Under the pieces are notes generated by a model. The model had not been told where the DNA came from. It was given only the letters and a program-made list of their open reading frames with translations, and made no database searches. Both the position numbers and the translations under genes were made by a program. From Serratia plymuthica (GTDB taxonomy: Bacteria; Pseudomonadota; Gammaproteobacteria; Enterobacterales; Enterobacteriaceae), in assembly GCF_018336935.1 (NCBI RefSeq), contig NZ_CP068771.1, positions 496,001 through 560,000 on the forward strand: a stretch of DNA of 64,000 nucleotides. Direction: 5' to 3'. Below are positions 30,358 through 42,945 of the stretch, in pieces; position 1 is the stretch's first letter, and every line of letters begins with the position of its first letter.

Positions 30358-32121
30358 ATGAAAGCAGCACGCCCCGGTAAGTTGAAACGCCCGGAAAATC
30401 AGGCCAGCTTTGTAAGCTGGCGTTTTGCGTTGCTGTGCGGCTGTATTTTGCTGGCGCTGGTAGGATTGATGCTGCGCGTGGCCTATCTGCAGGTCATCAA
30501 TCCGGACCGCCTGGTGAAAGAAGGTGACATGCGTTCGCTGCGTGTTCAAGAGGTTCCCACCTCGCGCGGCATGATCAGCGATCGCGCCGGCCGGCCATTG
30601 GCGGTGAGCGTACCGGTCAACGCCATTTGGGCGGATCCTAAAGAGCTGAACGAGCGTGGCGGCATTACGCTGGACAGCCGTTGGAAGGCGCTGTCCGACG
30701 CGCTGAATATCCCTCTGGATCAGCTTTCTACCCGTGTTAACGCCAACCCGAAAGGGCGCTTTGTTTATCTGGCGCGCCAGGTGAACCCGGCTGTGGGCGA
30801 TTACATCCGCAAGCTGAAGCTGCCGGGGATTTACCTGCGCCAGGAATCGCGCCGTTACTATCCGGCCGGCCAGGTCACCTCGCACATTATCGGCGTAACC
30901 AACATTGACGGCCAGGGCATCGAAGGCGTCGAGAAGAGCTTCGACCGCTGGTTGACCGGGCAACCGGGTGAACGAACCGTGCGTAAAGACCGCTATGGCC
31001 GGGTGATCGAGGATATCTCCTCGGTCGACAGCCAGGCGGCGCATAACCTGGTATTGAGCGTCGATGAACGCCTGCAGGCACTGGTGTATCGCGAGCTGAA
31101 CAACGCGGTGGCGTTCAACAAGGCTGAATCCGGCACGGCGGTGCTGATCGACGTGAACACCGGCGAAGTGCTGGCGATGGCCAACAGCCCGTCCTACAAC
31201 CCGAATAATATGGCCGGTACGCCGAAAGACACCATGCGTAACCGCGCTATTACCGATATTTTTGAGCCTGGCTCCACCGTGAAACCGATGGTGGTGATGA
31301 CAGCGTTGCATAACGGCGTGGTGAAAGAAAACAGCGTGCTGAACACCATTCCTTTCCGCATTCAGGGCCATGAAATTAAAGACGTGGCGCGTTATGCGGA
31401 GCTGTCGGTTACCGGGATCTTGCAGAAGTCGAGTAACGTTGGCGTTACCAAGCTGGCGTTAGCGATGCCGTCCTCGGCGTTAGTAGATACTTACTCTCGT
31501 TTTGGACTGGGAAAAGCGACCAATTTGGGGCTGGTCGGAGAAAGCAGTGGCATATACCCAAAAAAACAACGGTGGTCTGACATAGAGAGGGCCACCTTCT
31601 CTTTCGGCTACGGGCTAATGGTAACTCCGTTACAGTTGGCGCGAGTCTACGCAACGATCGGCAGCCTGGGCGTATATCGCCCATTGTCGATCACCAAGGT
31701 TGACCCTCCGGTTGCCGGCGAACGCATTTTCCCTGAACCTCTGGTGCGCACCGTGGTGCACATGATGGAAAGCGTGGCCCTGCCGGGCGGCGGCGGCGTG
31801 AAAGCCGCCATCAAGGGTTACCGCATCGCTATCAAAACCGGTACCGCCAAAAAGGTCGGCCCGGATGGCAAATACGTCAACCGATATCTCGCTTATACCG
31901 CCGGCGTCGCGCCGGCCAGTAATCCCCGTTTTGCTCTGGTGGTGGTGATTAACGATCCACAGGGTGGGAAGTACTATGGCGGTGCAATTTCCGCACCGGT
32001 GTTCGGCGCCATCATGGGCGGCGTATTGCGCACCATGAACGTCGAACCGGACGCGTTGCCCACCGCTGATAAAAGCGAATTAGTGATTAATAAAAAAGAG
32101 GGTTCAGGTGGCAGATCGTAA
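30358..32121 (+). CDS. ftsI: Septal peptidoglycan transpeptidase FtsI (PBP3)
   Basis: Class B penicillin-binding protein that cross-links septal peptidoglycan in complex with FtsW. It has 587 residues (E. coli 588). A short cytoplasmic tail is followed by a membrane anchor at about 21-41, a pedestal domain and the transpeptidase domain. The catalytic serine is S306 in GSTVKP, with the SSN motif in QKSSNVGV and KTGTAKK as the third motif. The gene overlaps murE by 14 bp. Confidence 0.97.
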   Translation: MKAARPGKLKRPENQASFVSWRFALLCGCILLALVGLMLRVAYLQVINPDRLVKEGDMRSLRVQEVPTSRGMISDRAGRPLAVSVPVNAIWADPKELNERGGITLDSRWKALSDALNIPLDQLSTRVNANPKGRFVYLARQVNPAVGDYIRKLKLPGIYLRQESRRYYPAGQVTSHIIGVTNIDGQGIEGVEKSFDRWLTGQPGERTVRKDRYGRVIEDISSVDSQAAHNLVLSVDERLQALVYRELNNAVAFNKAESGTAVLIDVNTGEVLAMANSPSYNPNNMAGTPKDTMRNRAITDIFEPGSTVKPMVVMTALHNGVVKENSVLNTIPFRIQGHEIKDVARYAELSVTGILQKSSNVGVTKLALAMPSSALVDTYSRFGLGKATNLGLVGESSGIYPKKQRWSDIERATFSFGYGLMVTPLQLARVYATIGSLGVYRPLSITKVDPPVAGERIFPEPLVRTVVHMMESVALPGGGGVKAAIKGYRIAIKTGTAKKVGPDGKYVNRYLAYTAGVAPASNPRFALVVVINDPQGGKYYGGAISAPVFGAIMGGVLRTMNVEPDALPTADKSELVINKKEGSGGRS

Positions 32122-33595
32122 TTTGCGCGATTTACTCGCTCCATGGGTGCCGACGGCGCCCGGGCGCGCGCTGCGGGAAATGACATTAGACAGCCGTATT
32201 GCGGCTGCCGGGGATCTGTTTGTCGCCGTTGTTGGCCATCAGACAGATGGACGCCGCTATATTCCGCAGGCCATTGCGCAGGGTGTTGCAGCCGTGATTG
32301 CCGAAGCTGAAGGTCAGGCCGAAGACGGCGCAATCACGGAAATGCACGGCGTGCCGGTGATTTATCTGAGCCAGCTTAACCAGCGACTTTCCGCACTGGC
32401 CGGGCGTTTTTACCATCAACCGGCAGAGCGCCTGCGTCTGGTTGGCGTGACCGGCACCAACGGCAAAACCACCACCACGCAACTGCTGGCGCAGTGGAGC
32501 CAACTGTTGGGTGAAACCGGCGCAGTGATGGGCACCGTCGGTAACGGTCTGCTGGGCCAGGTGTGCCCGACTGAGAATACCACCGGTTCTGCGGTAGATG
32601 TTCAACACGTATTAAACGAGCTGGTCGATCGGGGCGCAACCTTCGCCGCGATGGAAGTCTCTTCTCACGGGTTGGTGCAAAACCGCGTGGCGGCGCTGCC
32701 GTTTGCCGCTGCGGTGTTCACCAACCTGAGCCGCGATCACCTGGATTACCACGGTGATATGGCCAATTACGAAGCGGCCAAATGGTCGTTGTTTGCCGGC
32801 CACGAAGTGGGGCAGGCGATCATCAACGCCGATGACGAAGTGGGCCAGCGTTGGCTGAGCAAATTGCCGGATGCGGTGGCGGTCACCATGCAGGATAACC
32901 TGCAGCTGGGTTGCCATGGCCGCTGGTTGAAAACCACTGCGGTCAGCTATCACGATAATGGCGCCACCGTCCGCTTCAGCTCAAGCTGGGGCGACGGCGA
33001 AATTGAGAGCCGCCTGATGGGCGCCTTCAACGTCAGCAATCTGTTGCTGGCGCTGGCGACGCTGTTGTCGCTGGGCTATCCGCTGGACAAACTGGTGGAA
33101 ACCGGCAATCAGCTGCAGCCGGTATGCGGCCGTATGGAAGTGTTCAACGCGCCAGGCAAACCGACGGTGGTGGTGGATTATGCCCACACCCCGGATGCGC
33201 TGGAGAAGGCGCTGGAAGCTGCGCGCCTGCACTGCCAGGGGCAGCTGTGGTGCGTGTTCGGTTGCGGCGGCGATCGTGACAAAGGCAAGCGCCCGCTGAT
33301 GGGCGGTATCGCCGAACAGTTCGCCGATCGCGTAGTGGTCACCGACGATAATCCGCGCACCGAAGAGCCGCAGGCGATCATCGCCGATATCCTGGCCGGG
33401 CTGCTGGATGCCGGGCGTGCTCTGGTGATCCACGGCCGTGCCGAAGCGGTAACCAGCGCGATTATGCAGGCTAAAGAACAAGATGTGGTGCTGGTGGCCG
33501 GTAAAGGCCACGAGGACTACCAACTGGTGGGTAACCGCCGTCTGGATTACTCCGATCGCACCACCGTCGCACGTCTGCTGGGGGTAATAGCATGA
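32108..33595 (+). CDS. murE: UDP-MurNAc-L-Ala-D-Glu:meso-diaminopimelate ligase
   Basis: Cytoplasmic ATP-dependent ligase that adds the third stem-peptide residue. It has 495 residues. The P-loop TGTNGKT is at 115-121. The DNPRTEEP motif that recognises meso-diaminopimelate rather than lysine is present. The start is GTG at 32108, inside the end of ftsI, with AGAGGG upstream. It overlaps murF by four bases (ATGA). Confidence 0.97.
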   Translation: MADRNLRDLLAPWVPTAPGRALREMTLDSRIAAAGDLFVAVVGHQTDGRRYIPQAIAQGVAAVIAEAEGQAEDGAITEMHGVPVIYLSQLNQRLSALAGRFYHQPAERLRLVGVTGTNGKTTTTQLLAQWSQLLGETGAVMGTVGNGLLGQVCPTENTTGSAVDVQHVLNELVDRGATFAAMEVSSHGLVQNRVAALPFAAAVFTNLSRDHLDYHGDMANYEAAKWSLFAGHEVGQAIINADDEVGQRWLSKLPDAVAVTMQDNLQLGCHGRWLKTTAVSYHDNGATVRFSSSWGDGEIESRLMGAFNVSNLLLALATLLSLGYPLDKLVETGNQLQPVCGRMEVFNAPGKPTVVVDYAHTPDALEKALEAARLHCQGQLWCVFGCGGDRDKGKRPLMGGIAEQFADRVVVTDDNPRTEEPQAIIADILAGLLDAGRALVIHGRAEAVTSAIMQAKEQDVVLVAGKGHEDYQLVGNRRLDYSDRTTVARLLGVIA

Positions 33596-34953
33596 TTCCT
33601 GTCTCCCTTCAGACACTGGCCGATGTATTGAGCGCTGAGTTGATCGGCGCCGATTGCCAAATCATTGAGGTGACGACAGATACCCGCAAGGTAACCGCAG
33701 GTTGCCTGTTTGTGGCGTTGAAGGGCGAGCGTTTTGATGCTCACACCTTCGCTGCCGATGCTGTAGCCGCAGGCGCCGGGGCGCTGCTGGTGAGTAAGCG
33801 CTTATTGGTGGATGTACCGCAACTGGTGGTGAAAGACACACGCCTGGCGCTGGGGCAACTGGCTGCCTGGGTACGCCAGCAAGTGCCGGCCCGTGTTGTG
33901 GCCTTGACCGGCTCATCGGGCAAGACCTCGGTGAAAGAAATGGCCGCTGCCATTTTGCGCGAATGCGGCGAAGTGCTGTATACCGCAGGCAACTTCAATA
34001 ACGACATCGGCGTGCCGCTGACGCTGTTGCGTTTGCAGCCGCAACATGATTTTGCCGTGATTGAGCTGGGTGCCAACCATATTGGCGAGATTGCCTATAC
34101 CACGGCATTGACGCGGCCCCAGACTGCGTTGGTGAATAACCTGGCGGCTGCCCACCTGGAAGGTTTTGGCTCTTTGGCCGGCGTCGCCCAGGCGAAAGGT
34201 GAAATTTTTGCCGGCTTGCCGGCCGACGGCGTGGCGATCATCAACGCCGACAATAATGACTGGCCGCGCTGGCAGAGCATGCTGAACGATAAAACCGTTT
34301 GGCGTTTCTCGCCGCAGGCAGCGGAAGGCGTGGATTTCTTCGCCAGCGACGTGCGGGTGAACGCTAAAGGCACGCAATTTACGCTGCACAGCCCGTTCGG
34401 CACTACGGCAGTAACGCTACCCTTGCCGGGCCGCCATAACGTGGCCAATGCGCTGGCCGCTGCGGCGCTCGCTATGTCGGTTGGCGCATCGCTCGAAGCC
34501 GTGCGTCAGGGTTTGAAACAGTTGCAGGGAGTGCCGGGGCGTTTGTTCCCGATTGCGCTTACCGAAAACAAACTGCTGCTCGATGACAGCTATAACGCCA
34601 ACGTCGGCTCGATGACCGCTGCGGCGCAGGTGCTGGCAGAGATGCCGGGCTACCGCGTAATGGTGGTTGGCGATATGGCCGAGCTAGGGGCGGATGCCGA
34701 AGAGTGTCACCGTCAGGTGGGCGAAGCCGCCAGGTTGGCCGGCGTCGATAAAGTGATAGGTATCGGTCCGTTAAGCCAGGCGCTGTGCGTGGCTTCCGGT
34801 AACGGCGAACATTTTCAGGACAAGGCAGCAGTGATCGCGCGCGTGGCGGAATTACTGTCGGAACATGCGGTAATTACCGTGTTAATCAAGGGTTCACGTA
34901 GTGCCGCAATGGAGCAGGTAGTACGCGCGTTACAGGAGAAAGCACCATGTTAG
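33592..34953 (+). CDS. murF: UDP-MurNAc-tripeptide D-Ala-D-Ala ligase
   Basis: Adds D-alanyl-D-alanine to complete the UDP-MurNAc-pentapeptide. It has 453 residues (E. coli 452). The three Mur ligase domains are visible: an N-terminal UDP-binding region, the central ATPase with P-loop [11 protein letters not shown], and a C-terminal domain with [11 protein letters not shown]. The start ATG overlaps the murE stop, and the 3' end overlaps the mraY start by 7 bp. Confidence 0.97.
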   Translation: MIPVSLQTLADVLSAELIGADCQIIEVTTDTRKVTAGCLFVALKGERFDAHTFAADAVAAGAGALLVSKRLLVDVPQLVVKDTRLALGQLAAWVRQQVPARVVALTGSSGKTSVKEMAAAILRECGEVLYTAGNFNNDIGVPLTLLRLQPQHDFAVIELGANHIGEIAYTTALTRPQTALVNNLAAAHLEGFGSLAGVAQAKGEIFAGLPADGVAIINADNNDWPRWQSMLNDKTVWRFSPQAAEGVDFFASDVRVNAKGTQFTLHSPFGTTAVTLPLPGRHNVANALAAAALAMSVGASLEAVRQGLKQLQGVPGRLFPIALTENKLLLDDSYNANVGSMTAAAQVLAEMPGYRVMVVGDMAELGADAEECHRQVGEAARLAGVDKVIGIGPLSQALCVASGNGEHFQDKAAVIARVAELLSEHAVITVLIKGSRSAAMEQVVRALQEKAPC

Positions 34954-36029
34954 TTTGGCTGGCCGAGCATTTGGTCAAATATTATTCCGGCTTCAACGTC
35001 TTCTCCTATCTGACGTTCAGGGCCATTGTCAGCCTGCTGACCGCGCTGTTTCTCTCCTTATGGATGGGGCCGCGGGTGATTAAACGCCTGCAGGAGATGT
35101 CCTTCGGCCAGGTCGTGCGCAACGATGGCCCGGAGTCGCATTTCAGCAAACGCGGCACGCCGACCATGGGCGGCATCATGATCCTGACCTCCATCACCAT
35201 TTCGGTGCTGATGTGGGCTTATCCGTCCAACCCTTATGTGTGGGGCGTGTTGTTCGTGCTGGTGGGCTACGGCATCGTCGGCTTTGTCGATGACTACCGC
35301 AAAGTGGTGCGTAAAGACACCAAGGGGCTGATTGCCCGCTGGAAATACTTCTGGCAGTCGGTGATTGCGCTGGTTTTCGCCTTCGCCATGTATGCCGTAG
35401 GAAAAGACACGCCAGCCACCGAGCTGGTTGTGCCGTTCTTTAAGGACATCATGCCGCAGCTCGGCCTGTTGTACGTGCTGTTGGCGTACTTTGTGGTGGT
35501 CGGCACCAGCAACGCGGTCAACCTGACCGACGGGCTGGACGGCCTGGCGATCATGCCAACGGTGTTCGTGGCGGCGGGCTTTGCGCTGGTGGCCTGGGCG
35601 ACCGGCAACATGAATTTCGCCAACTACCTGCACATTCCTTATCTGCGTCATGCGGGTGAGCTGGTGATCGTTTGTACCGCCATCGTCGGCGCCGGCCTGG
35701 GCTTTTTATGGTTCAACACCTACCCGGCACAGGTCTTTATGGGTGATGTCGGTTCACTGGCGCTGGGCGGCGCGCTGGGCACCATCGCGGTGCTGCTGCG
35801 CCAAGAGTTCCTGTTATTGATTATGGGTGGCGTGTTCGTGGTTGAGACGCTGTCGGTGATCCTGCAGGTGGGATCGTTCAAGCTGCGCGGGCAACGTATT
35901 TTCCGCATGGCGCCGATTCACCACCATTATGAATTGAAGGGCTGGCCGGAACCGCGCGTGATCGTGCGCTTCTGGATTATTTCGCTGATGCTGGTGCTGA
36001 TTGGCCTGGCGACGCTGAAGGTACGGTAA
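34947..36029 (+). CDS. mraY: Phospho-MurNAc-pentapeptide transferase
   Basis: Integral inner-membrane enzyme that makes lipid I from UDP-MurNAc-pentapeptide and undecaprenyl phosphate. It has 360 residues and ten membrane segments. The signature FVDDYRKV carries the catalytic-site aspartates, and [11 protein letters not shown] and the HHHYELKGW loop (here [15 protein letters not shown]) are conserved. It overlaps murF and is followed 2 bp later by murD. Confidence 0.97.
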   Translation: MLVWLAEHLVKYYSGFNVFSYLTFRAIVSLLTALFLSLWMGPRVIKRLQEMSFGQVVRNDGPESHFSKRGTPTMGGIMILTSITISVLMWAYPSNPYVWGVLFVLVGYGIVGFVDDYRKVVRKDTKGLIARWKYFWQSVIALVFAFAMYAVGKDTPATELVVPFFKDIMPQLGLLYVLLAYFVVVGTSNAVNLTDGLDGLAIMPTVFVAAGFALVAWATGNMNFANYLHIPYLRHAGELVIVCTAIVGAGLGFLWFNTYPAQVFMGDVGSLALGGALGTIAVLLRQEFLLLIMGGVFVVETLSVILQVGSFKLRGQRIFRMAPIHHHYELKGWPEPRVIVRFWIISLMLVLIGLATLKVR

Positions 36030-36031
36030 TT

Positions 36032-37351
36032 ATGGCGGATTATCAGGGTAAAAAAGTGGTCATCATCGGGTTAGGCCTCACCGGCCTGTCCTGCGTTGAT
36101 TTCTTTATGGCGCGTGGCGTAACGCCGCGCGTTATGGATACCCGCATTTCGCCGCCGGGGCTGGACAAGCTGCCTGAAAGCGTTGAACGGCATTTGGGCG
36201 ATTTGAATCTGGACTGGTTACTGGCGGCGGATTTGATCGTCGCCAGCCCGGGCATGGCGCTGGCTCACCCGGCGTTGAGCGCGGCGGCGGATGCGGGTGT
36301 GGAGATCGTCGGCGACGTCGAGCTGTTCTGCCGCGAAGCCCAGGCGCCGATCGTAGCGATCACCGGCTCTAACGGTAAAAGCACCGTCACCACGCTGGTG
36401 GGCGAGATGGCGAAAGCCGCCGGTTGGGCGGTGGGTGTGGGCGGTAACATTGGCCTGCCTGCGCTGAGCCTGCTGCGCCAGGAATGCCAGCTGTACGTGC
36501 TGGAGCTGTCAAGTTTCCAACTGGAAACCACTTTCAGCCTGAAAGCGGCGGCGGCGACCATCCTGAACGTGACGGAAGATCATATGGACCGTTACCCGTT
36601 TGGCCTGCAGCAGTATCGTGCCGCCAAACTGCGCGTCTATGAAAATGCCGCCCTGTGCGTGGTTAACGCGGACGACGCGCTGACCATGCCGGTACGCGGC
36701 GCAGACCAGCGCTGCATCAGCTTCGGGGCCGACGTGGGCGACTACCACCTCAACCGCCAGCAGGGCGAAACCTGGCTGCGCGTGCGCGGTGAGAAAATCC
36801 TCAATACCCGCGAGATGAAGCTGACTGGCCGTCACAACTATACCAATGCGTTGGCGGCGTTGGCGCTGGCCGATGCGGTGAATATCCCGCGCGCCTCCAG
36901 CCTGAAAGCGCTCACCACCTTTACCGGGTTGGCGCACCGTTTCCAACTGGCCTGGGAACATAACGGCGTACGCTGGATTAACGATTCGAAAGCCACCAAC
37001 GTCGGCAGCACCGAAGCGGCGTTGAATGGCCTGCAGGTGGACGGCACTTTGCACCTGCTGTTGGGCGGCGACGGCAAGTCTGCCGATTTCTCCCCGTTGG
37101 GGCGCTATCTGCAGGGCGATAACGTCCGCCTGTATTGCTTCGGCCGCGATGGCGAACAGCTGGCGGAGCTGCGGCCGGAAGTCGCCACGCTGACCGACAC
37201 GATGGAACAGGCGATGCAAACGATCGCCGGCCGGGTGCAGCCTGGCGATATGGTGCTGCTGTCGCCGGCATGCGCCAGCCTGGATCAGTTCCGTAACTTT
37301 GAAGAGCGTGGCGACGAGTTTGCCCGCCTGGCACAGGAGCTTGGCGGATGA
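36032..37351 (+). CDS. murD: UDP-MurNAc-L-alanine:D-glutamate ligase
   Basis: Adds D-glutamate, the second residue of the stem peptide. It has 439 residues (E. coli 438). It begins with a Rossmann-like UDP-binding domain, [13 protein letters not shown], followed by the P-loop TGSNGKST and the Mur ligase segments [10 protein letters not shown] and [10 protein letters not shown]. It overlaps ftsW by four bases (ATGA). Confidence 0.97.
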   Translation: MADYQGKKVVIIGLGLTGLSCVDFFMARGVTPRVMDTRISPPGLDKLPESVERHLGDLNLDWLLAADLIVASPGMALAHPALSAAADAGVEIVGDVELFCREAQAPIVAITGSNGKSTVTTLVGEMAKAAGWAVGVGGNIGLPALSLLRQECQLYVLELSSFQLETTFSLKAAAATILNVTEDHMDRYPFGLQQYRAAKLRVYENAALCVVNADDALTMPVRGADQRCISFGADVGDYHLNRQQGETWLRVRGEKILNTREMKLTGRHNYTNALAALALADAVNIPRASSLKALTTFTGLAHRFQLAWEHNGVRWINDSKATNVGSTEAALNGLQVDGTLHLLLGGDGKSADFSPLGRYLQGDNVRLYCFGRDGEQLAELRPEVATLTDTMEQAMQTIAGRVQPGDMVLLSPACASLDQFRNFEERGDEFARLAQELGG

Positions 37352-38550
37352 AACTACGGGTGCCGACGTTCGGGTTAACCGAAAGACTGAAAGACTGGGT
37401 GATGGGATCGCGTGAGAACGATTCCGTGAATATGGTGCTGTACGACCGTACCCTGCTGTGGCTGACCTTCGGGTTGGCCATTATCGGTTTTGTTATGGTG
37501 ACTTCGGCGTCAATGCCGATTGGTCAGCGCCTGGCGGACGATCCTTTCCTGTTTGCCAAGCGTGATGCGCTGTATCTGGGGCTGGCCTTCGGCCTGTCGA
37601 TGGTGACGCTGCGCGTCCCGATGGAAGTCTGGCAGCGCTACAGCAATGTGATGCTGCTGTTGTCGATTGTGATGCTGCTGATCGTACTGGTGGTCGGCAG
37701 CTCGGTAAACGGCGCATCGCGCTGGATCGCGCTGGGCCCGTTGCGTATTCAGCCGGCGGAGCTGTCCAAGCTGTCGCTGTTTTGCTATCTGGCGAGCTAT
37801 CTGGTGCGCAAGGTGGAAGAGGTGCGCAGCAACTTCTGGGGCTTCTGCAAGCCGATGGGCGTAATGGTCGTGCTGGCGGTACTGCTGCTGGCGCAACCGG
37901 ACCTCGGTACCGTGGTGGTGCTGTTCATTACGACTCTGGCGATGCTGTTCCTGGCCGGCGCCAAGATGTGGCAGTTCCTGGCGATTATCGGCTCCGGCGC
38001 CTTTGCAGTAGTGCTGTTGATCATTGCCGAACCTTACCGTATGCGCCGCGTGACGTCGTTCTGGAACCCGTGGGCCGATCCGTTCGGCAGCGGTTACCAG
38101 TTGACCCAGTCGCTGATGGCGTTTGGCCGCGGTGAATTTTGGGGGCAGGGGCTGGGTAACTCGGTACAGAAACTCGAGTATTTGCCTGAAGCGCACACCG
38201 ACTTTATCTTCTCGATTTTGGGCGAAGAACTGGGCTATATCGGTGTGGTTTTAGCATTGTTAATGGTATTCTTCGTCGCTTTTCGCGCTATGTCGATTGG
38301 CCGCCGCGCGCTGGAGATCGATCAGCGCTTTTCCGGCTTTCTGGCCTGCTCGATCGGCGTCTGGTTCAGCTTCCAGGCACTGGTCAACGTCGGCGCCGCA
38401 GCCGGCATGCTGCCAACCAAAGGGCTGACGCTGCCGCTGATAAGTTACGGCGGTTCGAGCCTGTTGATTATGTCGACGGCGATTGTGCTGTTACTGCGTA
38501 TTGATTATGAAACGCGTCTGGCCAAAGCCCAGGCGTTTGTGAAGAGGTAA
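37348..38550 (+). CDS. ftsW: Septal peptidoglycan glycosyltransferase FtsW
   Basis: SEDS-family polymerase that extends septal glycan strands together with FtsI. The 400-residue frame starts at the ATG that overlaps murD. An in-frame internal ATG (codon 19) is a possible alternative, but the length fits the family (E. coli 414). Ten membrane segments are predicted. The family regions [29 protein letters not shown] and the C-terminal [10 protein letters not shown] are present. Confidence 0.96.
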   Translation: MKLRVPTFGLTERLKDWVMGSRENDSVNMVLYDRTLLWLTFGLAIIGFVMVTSASMPIGQRLADDPFLFAKRDALYLGLAFGLSMVTLRVPMEVWQRYSNVMLLLSIVMLLIVLVVGSSVNGASRWIALGPLRIQPAELSKLSLFCYLASYLVRKVEEVRSNFWGFCKPMGVMVVLAVLLLAQPDLGTVVVLFITTLAMLFLAGAKMWQFLAIIGSGAFAVVLLIIAEPYRMRRVTSFWNPWADPFGSGYQLTQSLMAFGRGEFWGQGLGNSVQKLEYLPEAHTDFIFSILGEELGYIGVVLALLMVFFVAFRAMSIGRRALEIDQRFSGFLACSIGVWFSFQALVNVGAAAGMLPTKGLTLPLISYGGSSLLIMSTAIVLLLRIDYETRLAKAQAFVKR

Positions 38551-38553
38551 GGG

Positions 38554-39618
38554 ATGAGCGGGAAACCTAAGCGTTTAATGGTGATGGCAGGCGGTACCGG
38601 CGGACACGTGTTCCCGGGGCTGGCGGTCGCGCATCATCTGATGGCGCAGGGCTGGCAGGTGCGCTGGCTCGGAACCGCAGACCGAATGGAAGCCGATCTG
38701 GTGCCAAAGCACGGGATCGAGATTGATTTCATCCGTATTTCCGGCCTGCGCGGCAAAGGGCTGAAGGCCCAGTTGAGCGCACCGTTGCGTATCTGGCATG
38801 CGGTACGCCAGGCGAAGGCGATAATGCGCAGCTACCAGCCGGACGTGGTGCTCGGCATGGGCGGCTACGTTTCCGGTCCTGGCGGTTTGGCGGCGTGGTT
38901 GTGCGGTATCCCGGTGGTACTGCATGAACAAAACGGCATTGCCGGGCTGACCAACCGTTGGCTGGCGCGCATCGCCAAAAAAGTATTGCAGGCATTCCCC
39001 GGCGCGTTCCCGCATGCGGACGTCGTGGGCAACCCGGTTCGCACCGACGTACTGGCGCTGCCGCTGCCGGCAGAACGGCTGACCGGGCGTGAAGGCCCGA
39101 TCCGCGTGCTGGTGATTGGCGGAAGTCAGGGGGCCCGGGTGCTGAATCAGACAGTTCCTGAAGTCGCGGCGAGATTGGGCGATAGAATTACGCTCTGGCA
39201 TCAGGTAGGCAAAGGTGCGCTGGAAAACGTGCTGCGCGACTACGAGAGGGTAGGGCAGACGGAACACAAGGTGACCGAGTTTATCGATGACATGGCTGCG
39301 GCTTACGCCTGGGCGGACGTAGTGGTTTGCCGCTCCGGTGCGCTGACCGTCAGCGAGATCGCCGCCGCGGGCCTGCCGGCGATATTTGTGCCGTTCCAGC
39401 ATAAAGACCGGCAGCAGTACTGGAATGCTCGTCCGCTGGAAGAAGCCGGCGCGGCGAAGATCATCGAACAGCCGCAGTTCAATGCCGATGCGGTGGCTGA
39501 GTTACTGGCGGGTTGGGATCGCCCACAGTTGCTGGCGATGGCCGAAAAAGCGCGTGCAGTGGCTATTCCGGACGCCACCGAGCGTGTGGCGGCTGAGCTG
39601 GTGCGGGTTGCCAAATAA
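38554..39618 (+). CDS. murG: Lipid II synthase (UDP-GlcNAc transferase)
   Basis: Peripheral inner-membrane glycosyltransferase that adds GlcNAc to lipid I to form lipid II. It has 354 residues (E. coli 355). The GT-B fold shows glycine-rich loops [14 protein letters not shown] near the N-terminus and [10 protein letters not shown] mid-protein, and the UDP-GlcNAc site [23 protein letters not shown]. It begins 3 bp after ftsW. An 85-bp gap with two palindromes follows. Confidence 0.97.
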   Translation: MSGKPKRLMVMAGGTGGHVFPGLAVAHHLMAQGWQVRWLGTADRMEADLVPKHGIEIDFIRISGLRGKGLKAQLSAPLRIWHAVRQAKAIMRSYQPDVVLGMGGYVSGPGGLAAWLCGIPVVLHEQNGIAGLTNRWLARIAKKVLQAFPGAFPHADVVGNPVRTDVLALPLPAERLTGREGPIRVLVIGGSQGARVLNQTVPEVAARLGDRITLWHQVGKGALENVLRDYERVGQTEHKVTEFIDDMAAAYAWADVVVCRSGALTVSEIAAAGLPAIFVPFQHKDRQQYWNARPLEEAGAAKIIEQPQFNADAVAELLAGWDRPQLLAMAEKARAVAIPDATERVAAELVRVAK

Positions 39619-39624
39619 ATAATG

Positions 39625-39703
39625 CAGGGGTTCGGTACGCCGAACCTGAATCAAAGAATGTCATACAGGGGCCCGGCATGCCGGACCCGGATTAGAGAGA
39701 GTG
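39625..39703 (+). repeat. Tandem 41-bp imperfect duplication with two palindromes before murC
   Basis: Two units start CAGGGG at 39625 and 39666. The first carries GGTTCGG-TACG-CCGAACC (39629-39646), the second CCGGCATGCCGG (39673-39684). The trailing parts TGAATCAAAGAATG and CGGATTAGAGAGAGTG align as well. The second unit ends in the murC ribosome-binding site. The T-runs needed for termination are absent. Confidence 0.6.
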
Positions 39704-41179
39704 ATGAATACACAACAACTGGCGAAACTACGTACTATCGTGCCCGAGATGCGACGCGTCCGGCACATTCACTTTGTCGGCATCGGTGGCGCCGGCATGG
39801 GTGGTATCGCCGAAGTGTTGGCTAACGAAGGTTATCAGATCAGCGGCTCCGACCTGGCGCCTAACCCGGTAACCCAACAGTTGAGCGCGCTCGGGGCGAC
39901 GATTTATTTCCATCACCGCCCGGAAAACGTGCAGGATGCGAGCGTCGTGGTGGTGTCTACCGCCATCTCCGCCGACAACCCGGAGATTGTCGCCGCACGT
40001 GAAGCGCGTATCCCGGTTATTCGCCGCGCGGAGATGCTGGCCGAGCTGATGCGTTTCCGTCACGGCATTGCCGTCGCCGGTACGCACGGCAAGACCACGA
40101 CCACGGCGATGGTGTCGAGCATTTACGCCGAAGCCGGTCTGGACCCGACCTTTGTCAATGGCGGGTTGGTGAAAGCGGCGGGTACTCATGCGCGTCTGGG
40201 GTCCAGCCGTTACCTGATCGCGGAAGCGGATGAGAGCGATGCGTCGTTCCTGCATTTGCAACCGATGGTGGCGATTGTCACCAATATTGAAGCCGACCAC
40301 ATGGATACCTACCAGGGCGACTTCGAGAACCTGAAGCAGACGTTTATCAACTTTTTGCACAACCTGCCGTTCTACGGCCGTGCGGTGATGTGTGTTGATG
40401 ACCCGGTGGTGCGCGAACTGCTGCCACGCGTGGGCCGCCATATCACTACCTACGGTTTTAGCGAAGATGCCGATGTGCGCATTGAGAGTTATCGCCAGGT
40501 TGGGCCGCAGGGCCACTTTACCCTGAGCCGCCAGGATAAACCCTTGATGACGGTGACCCTGAACGCCCCGGGCCGCCACAACGCGTTGAACGCGGCGGCG
40601 GCAGTGGCGGTGGCGACGGAAGAAGGCATTGACGACGAGGATATCCTGCGCGCGCTGGCGGGCTTCCAGGGCACAGGCCGCCGCTTTGATTTCCTGGGCG
40701 AGTTCCCGCTGCAGCCGGTGAACGGCAAAAGCGGCACCGCGATGCTGGTCGATGACTATGGCCACCACCCGACCGAAGTCGACGTCACGCTGAAAGCGGC
40801 ACGCGCCGGCTGGCCGGATAAGCGCCTGGTGATGATTTTCCAGCCGCACCGTTACACACGTACCCGCGATCTCTACGACGACTTCGCCAACGTGCTGTCA
40901 CAGGTTGATGTGTTGCTGATGCTCGATGTGTACGCCGCGGGTGAGACGGCGATCCCGGGGGCGGACAGCCGCTCGCTGTGTCGCACCATCCGCAGCCGCG
41001 GCAAGCTGGATCCGATCCTGGTATCCGATGTGGACATCGTACCGGAAACCCTGGCGCAATTGCTGCAGGCCGACGATCTGGTGCTGGTGCAAGGCGCCGG
41101 CAACGTGGGTAAAATCGCCCGCAAACTGGCTGAGCTGAAGCTGCAACCACAGAAAAAAGAGGAGGAACATCATGGCTGA
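39704..41179 (+). CDS. murC: UDP-MurNAc:L-alanine ligase
   Basis: First Mur ligase of the stem peptide. The ATG at 39704 gives 491 residues, equal to E. coli; a GTG one codon earlier is less likely. The Rossmann start [19 protein letters not shown]-loop [19 protein letters not shown] and the substrate segment [10 protein letters not shown] are all present. The stop overlaps the ddlB start by 8 bp. Confidence 0.97.
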   Translation: MNTQQLAKLRTIVPEMRRVRHIHFVGIGGAGMGGIAEVLANEGYQISGSDLAPNPVTQQLSALGATIYFHHRPENVQDASVVVVSTAISADNPEIVAAREARIPVIRRAEMLAELMRFRHGIAVAGTHGKTTTTAMVSSIYAEAGLDPTFVNGGLVKAAGTHARLGSSRYLIAEADESDASFLHLQPMVAIVTNIEADHMDTYQGDFENLKQTFINFLHNLPFYGRAVMCVDDPVVRELLPRVGRHITTYGFSEDADVRIESYRQVGPQGHFTLSRQDKPLMTVTLNAPGRHNALNAAAAVAVATEEGIDDEDILRALAGFQGTGRRFDFLGEFPLQPVNGKSGTAMLVDDYGHHPTEVDVTLKAARAGWPDKRLVMIFQPHRYTRTRDLYDDFANVLSQVDVLLMLDVYAAGETAIPGADSRSLCRTIRSRGKLDPILVSDVDIVPETLAQLLQADDLVLVQGAGNVGKIARKLAELKLQPQKKEEEHHG

Positions 41180-42092
41180 TAAAGTTGCCGTACTGCTGGG
41201 TGGCACCTCCGCTGAACGTGAAGTGTCATTGCAATCCGGTGCTGCCGTGTTGGCGGGGCTGCGGGAAGCCGGCATCGACGCCCATGGCGTCGATATCCGC
41301 GATTTCCCGGTAACCCAGCTTAAAGAGCATGGGTTTACCAAAGTGTTTATCGCGCTGCACGGGCGCGGCGGCGAGGATGGCACCCTGCAGGGGATGCTGG
41401 AATTCCTTGAGCTGCCTTATACCGGCAGCGGCGTGATGGCGTCGGCGCTGACCATGGACAAGTGGCGCACCAAGATGGTGTGGCAGTCGATGGGGCTGCC
41501 GGTCGCGCCTTATGTGGCGCTGAACCGCCAGCAGTATGCCGGTACGGAGAAACAGAACCTGATTGCTCGCGTGGAGGCCTTGGGCCTGCCGCTGATCGTC
41601 AAGCCGAGCCGCGAAGGTTCCAGCGTCGGCATGAGCAAGGTAACCGAACGCGATGCCCTTGAGGCCGCGCTGGAAGAAGGCTTTCGCCATGACGACGACG
41701 TGCTGGTGGAGAAGTGGCTGAGCGGCCCTGAATACACCGTCGCCATGCTGGGCGATCAGGTGTTGCCTTCGATCCGCATTCAGCCGGCCGGCGTATTTTA
41801 CGACTACCAGGCCAAGTACATTTCGGACGATACCCAGTATTTCTGTCCAAGTGGCCTGGGCGCTGAACAAGAGGCCGAAATGGCCGAGTTGGCGTTACGC
41901 GCCTACCGTGGGCTGGACTGCAGCGGCTGGGGCCGCGTGGATGTGATGCAGGATAGCGATGGCCGCTTCTATCTGCTTGAGGTGAATACCTCGCCGGGCA
42001 TGACCAGTCATAGCCTGGTGCCGATGGCAGCGCGCCAGTCTGGTTTAAGCTTCTCGCAGCTGGTAGCGAGAATTTTGGAATTGGCCGACTGA
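41172..42092 (+). CDS. ddlB: D-alanine:D-alanine ligase B
   Basis: ATP-grasp ligase that makes the D-Ala-D-Ala dipeptide used by MurF. It has 306 residues, as in E. coli. The first signature [15 protein letters not shown] and the second region [20 protein letters not shown] are intact. GGAGG precedes the ATG inside the murC end. ftsQ starts one base after the stop. Confidence 0.97.
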   Translation: MADKVAVLLGGTSAEREVSLQSGAAVLAGLREAGIDAHGVDIRDFPVTQLKEHGFTKVFIALHGRGGEDGTLQGMLEFLELPYTGSGVMASALTMDKWRTKMVWQSMGLPVAPYVALNRQQYAGTEKQNLIARVEALGLPLIVKPSREGSSVGMSKVTERDALEAALEEGFRHDDDVLVEKWLSGPEYTVAMLGDQVLPSIRIQPAGVFYDYQAKYISDDTQYFCPSGLGAEQEAEMAELALRAYRGLDCSGWGRVDVMQDSDGRFYLLEVNTSPGMTSHSLVPMAARQSGLSFSQLVARILELAD

Positions 42093-42093
42093 T

Positions 42094-42945
42094 ATGTCGC
42101 AAGCTGCCCTGAATGCGCGTGAACGCGAGGTGGATAACAACCCGCGCCGCAGCAATGGAACCCAATTGGCGGGAATGGTTTTCCTGCTGATGGTGCTGGG
42201 AACGGTCCTGTGGAGTGGCTGGATGGTCATCGGTTGGATGAAAGACGCCAGCCGGTTGCCGCTCTCACGGTTGGTGGTCACCGGCGAGCGCCATTACACC
42301 ACTAACGATGATATTCGCCAGGCGATTCTGGCGCTGGGAGCGCCGGGCACCTTCATGACGCAGGATGTTGATGTCATCCAGCAGCAGATTGAACGCCTGC
42401 CGTGGATCAAGCAGGCCAGCGTGCGCAAGCAGTGGCCGGATGAGCTGAAGATCCACCTGGTCGAGTATGTCCCGGTGGCGCGCTGGAATGATTTACATAT
42501 GGTGGACGCCGAAGGCAAATCCTTCAGCGTGCCGGCAGAACGAATCGGCAAACAAAAATTGCCGTTGCTCTATGGCCCGGAAGGGAGCGAACAGGATGTT
42601 CTGGAAGGCTATCAGGCCATGAGCAACATGTTAGCGGCTAGCAAATTTACGCTGAAAATGGCGGCCATGAGCGCCCGCCATTCCTGGCAGCTGGCTTTGG
42701 ATAATGATGTTCGGCTGGAGCTGGGACGCGACGATCGTACCGGACGCCTGCAGCGGTTTATCGAGCTTTATCCGGTATTGCTGCAGCAGGGGCAGGCGGA
42801 AAGCAAACGCGTCAACTATGTCGATTTGCGCTACGAGTCCGGCGCCTCGGTAGGTTGGACCCCGGTATTGACCGACCCGCAGGCGGCAGGCGGTCAGCAG
42901 AACAGTAATCAGCAACAGAATCAGGCACAGGCAAAACAACAATGA
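42094..42945 (+). CDS. ftsQ: Cell division protein FtsQ
   Basis: Bitopic divisome protein that recruits FtsB/FtsL. It has 283 residues (E. coli 276). The N-terminal cytoplasmic part is about 23 residues long, the membrane segment lies at about 24-49, the periplasmic POTRA domain at about 54-122 with [22 protein letters not shown], and the FtsQ beta domain follows. The C-terminal tail is glutamine- and asparagine-rich ([16 protein letters not shown]) and longer than in E. coli. It overlaps ftsA by four bases. Confidence 0.95.
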   Translation: MSQAALNAREREVDNNPRRSNGTQLAGMVFLLMVLGTVLWSGWMVIGWMKDASRLPLSRLVVTGERHYTTNDDIRQAILALGAPGTFMTQDVDVIQQQIERLPWIKQASVRKQWPDELKIHLVEYVPVARWNDLHMVDAEGKSFSVPAERIGKQKLPLLYGPEGSEQDVLEGYQAMSNMLAASKFTLKMAAMSARHSWQLALDNDVRLELGRDDRTGRLQRFIELYPVLLQQGQAESKRVNYVDLRYESGASVGWTPVLTDPQAAGGQQNSNQQQNQAQAKQQ

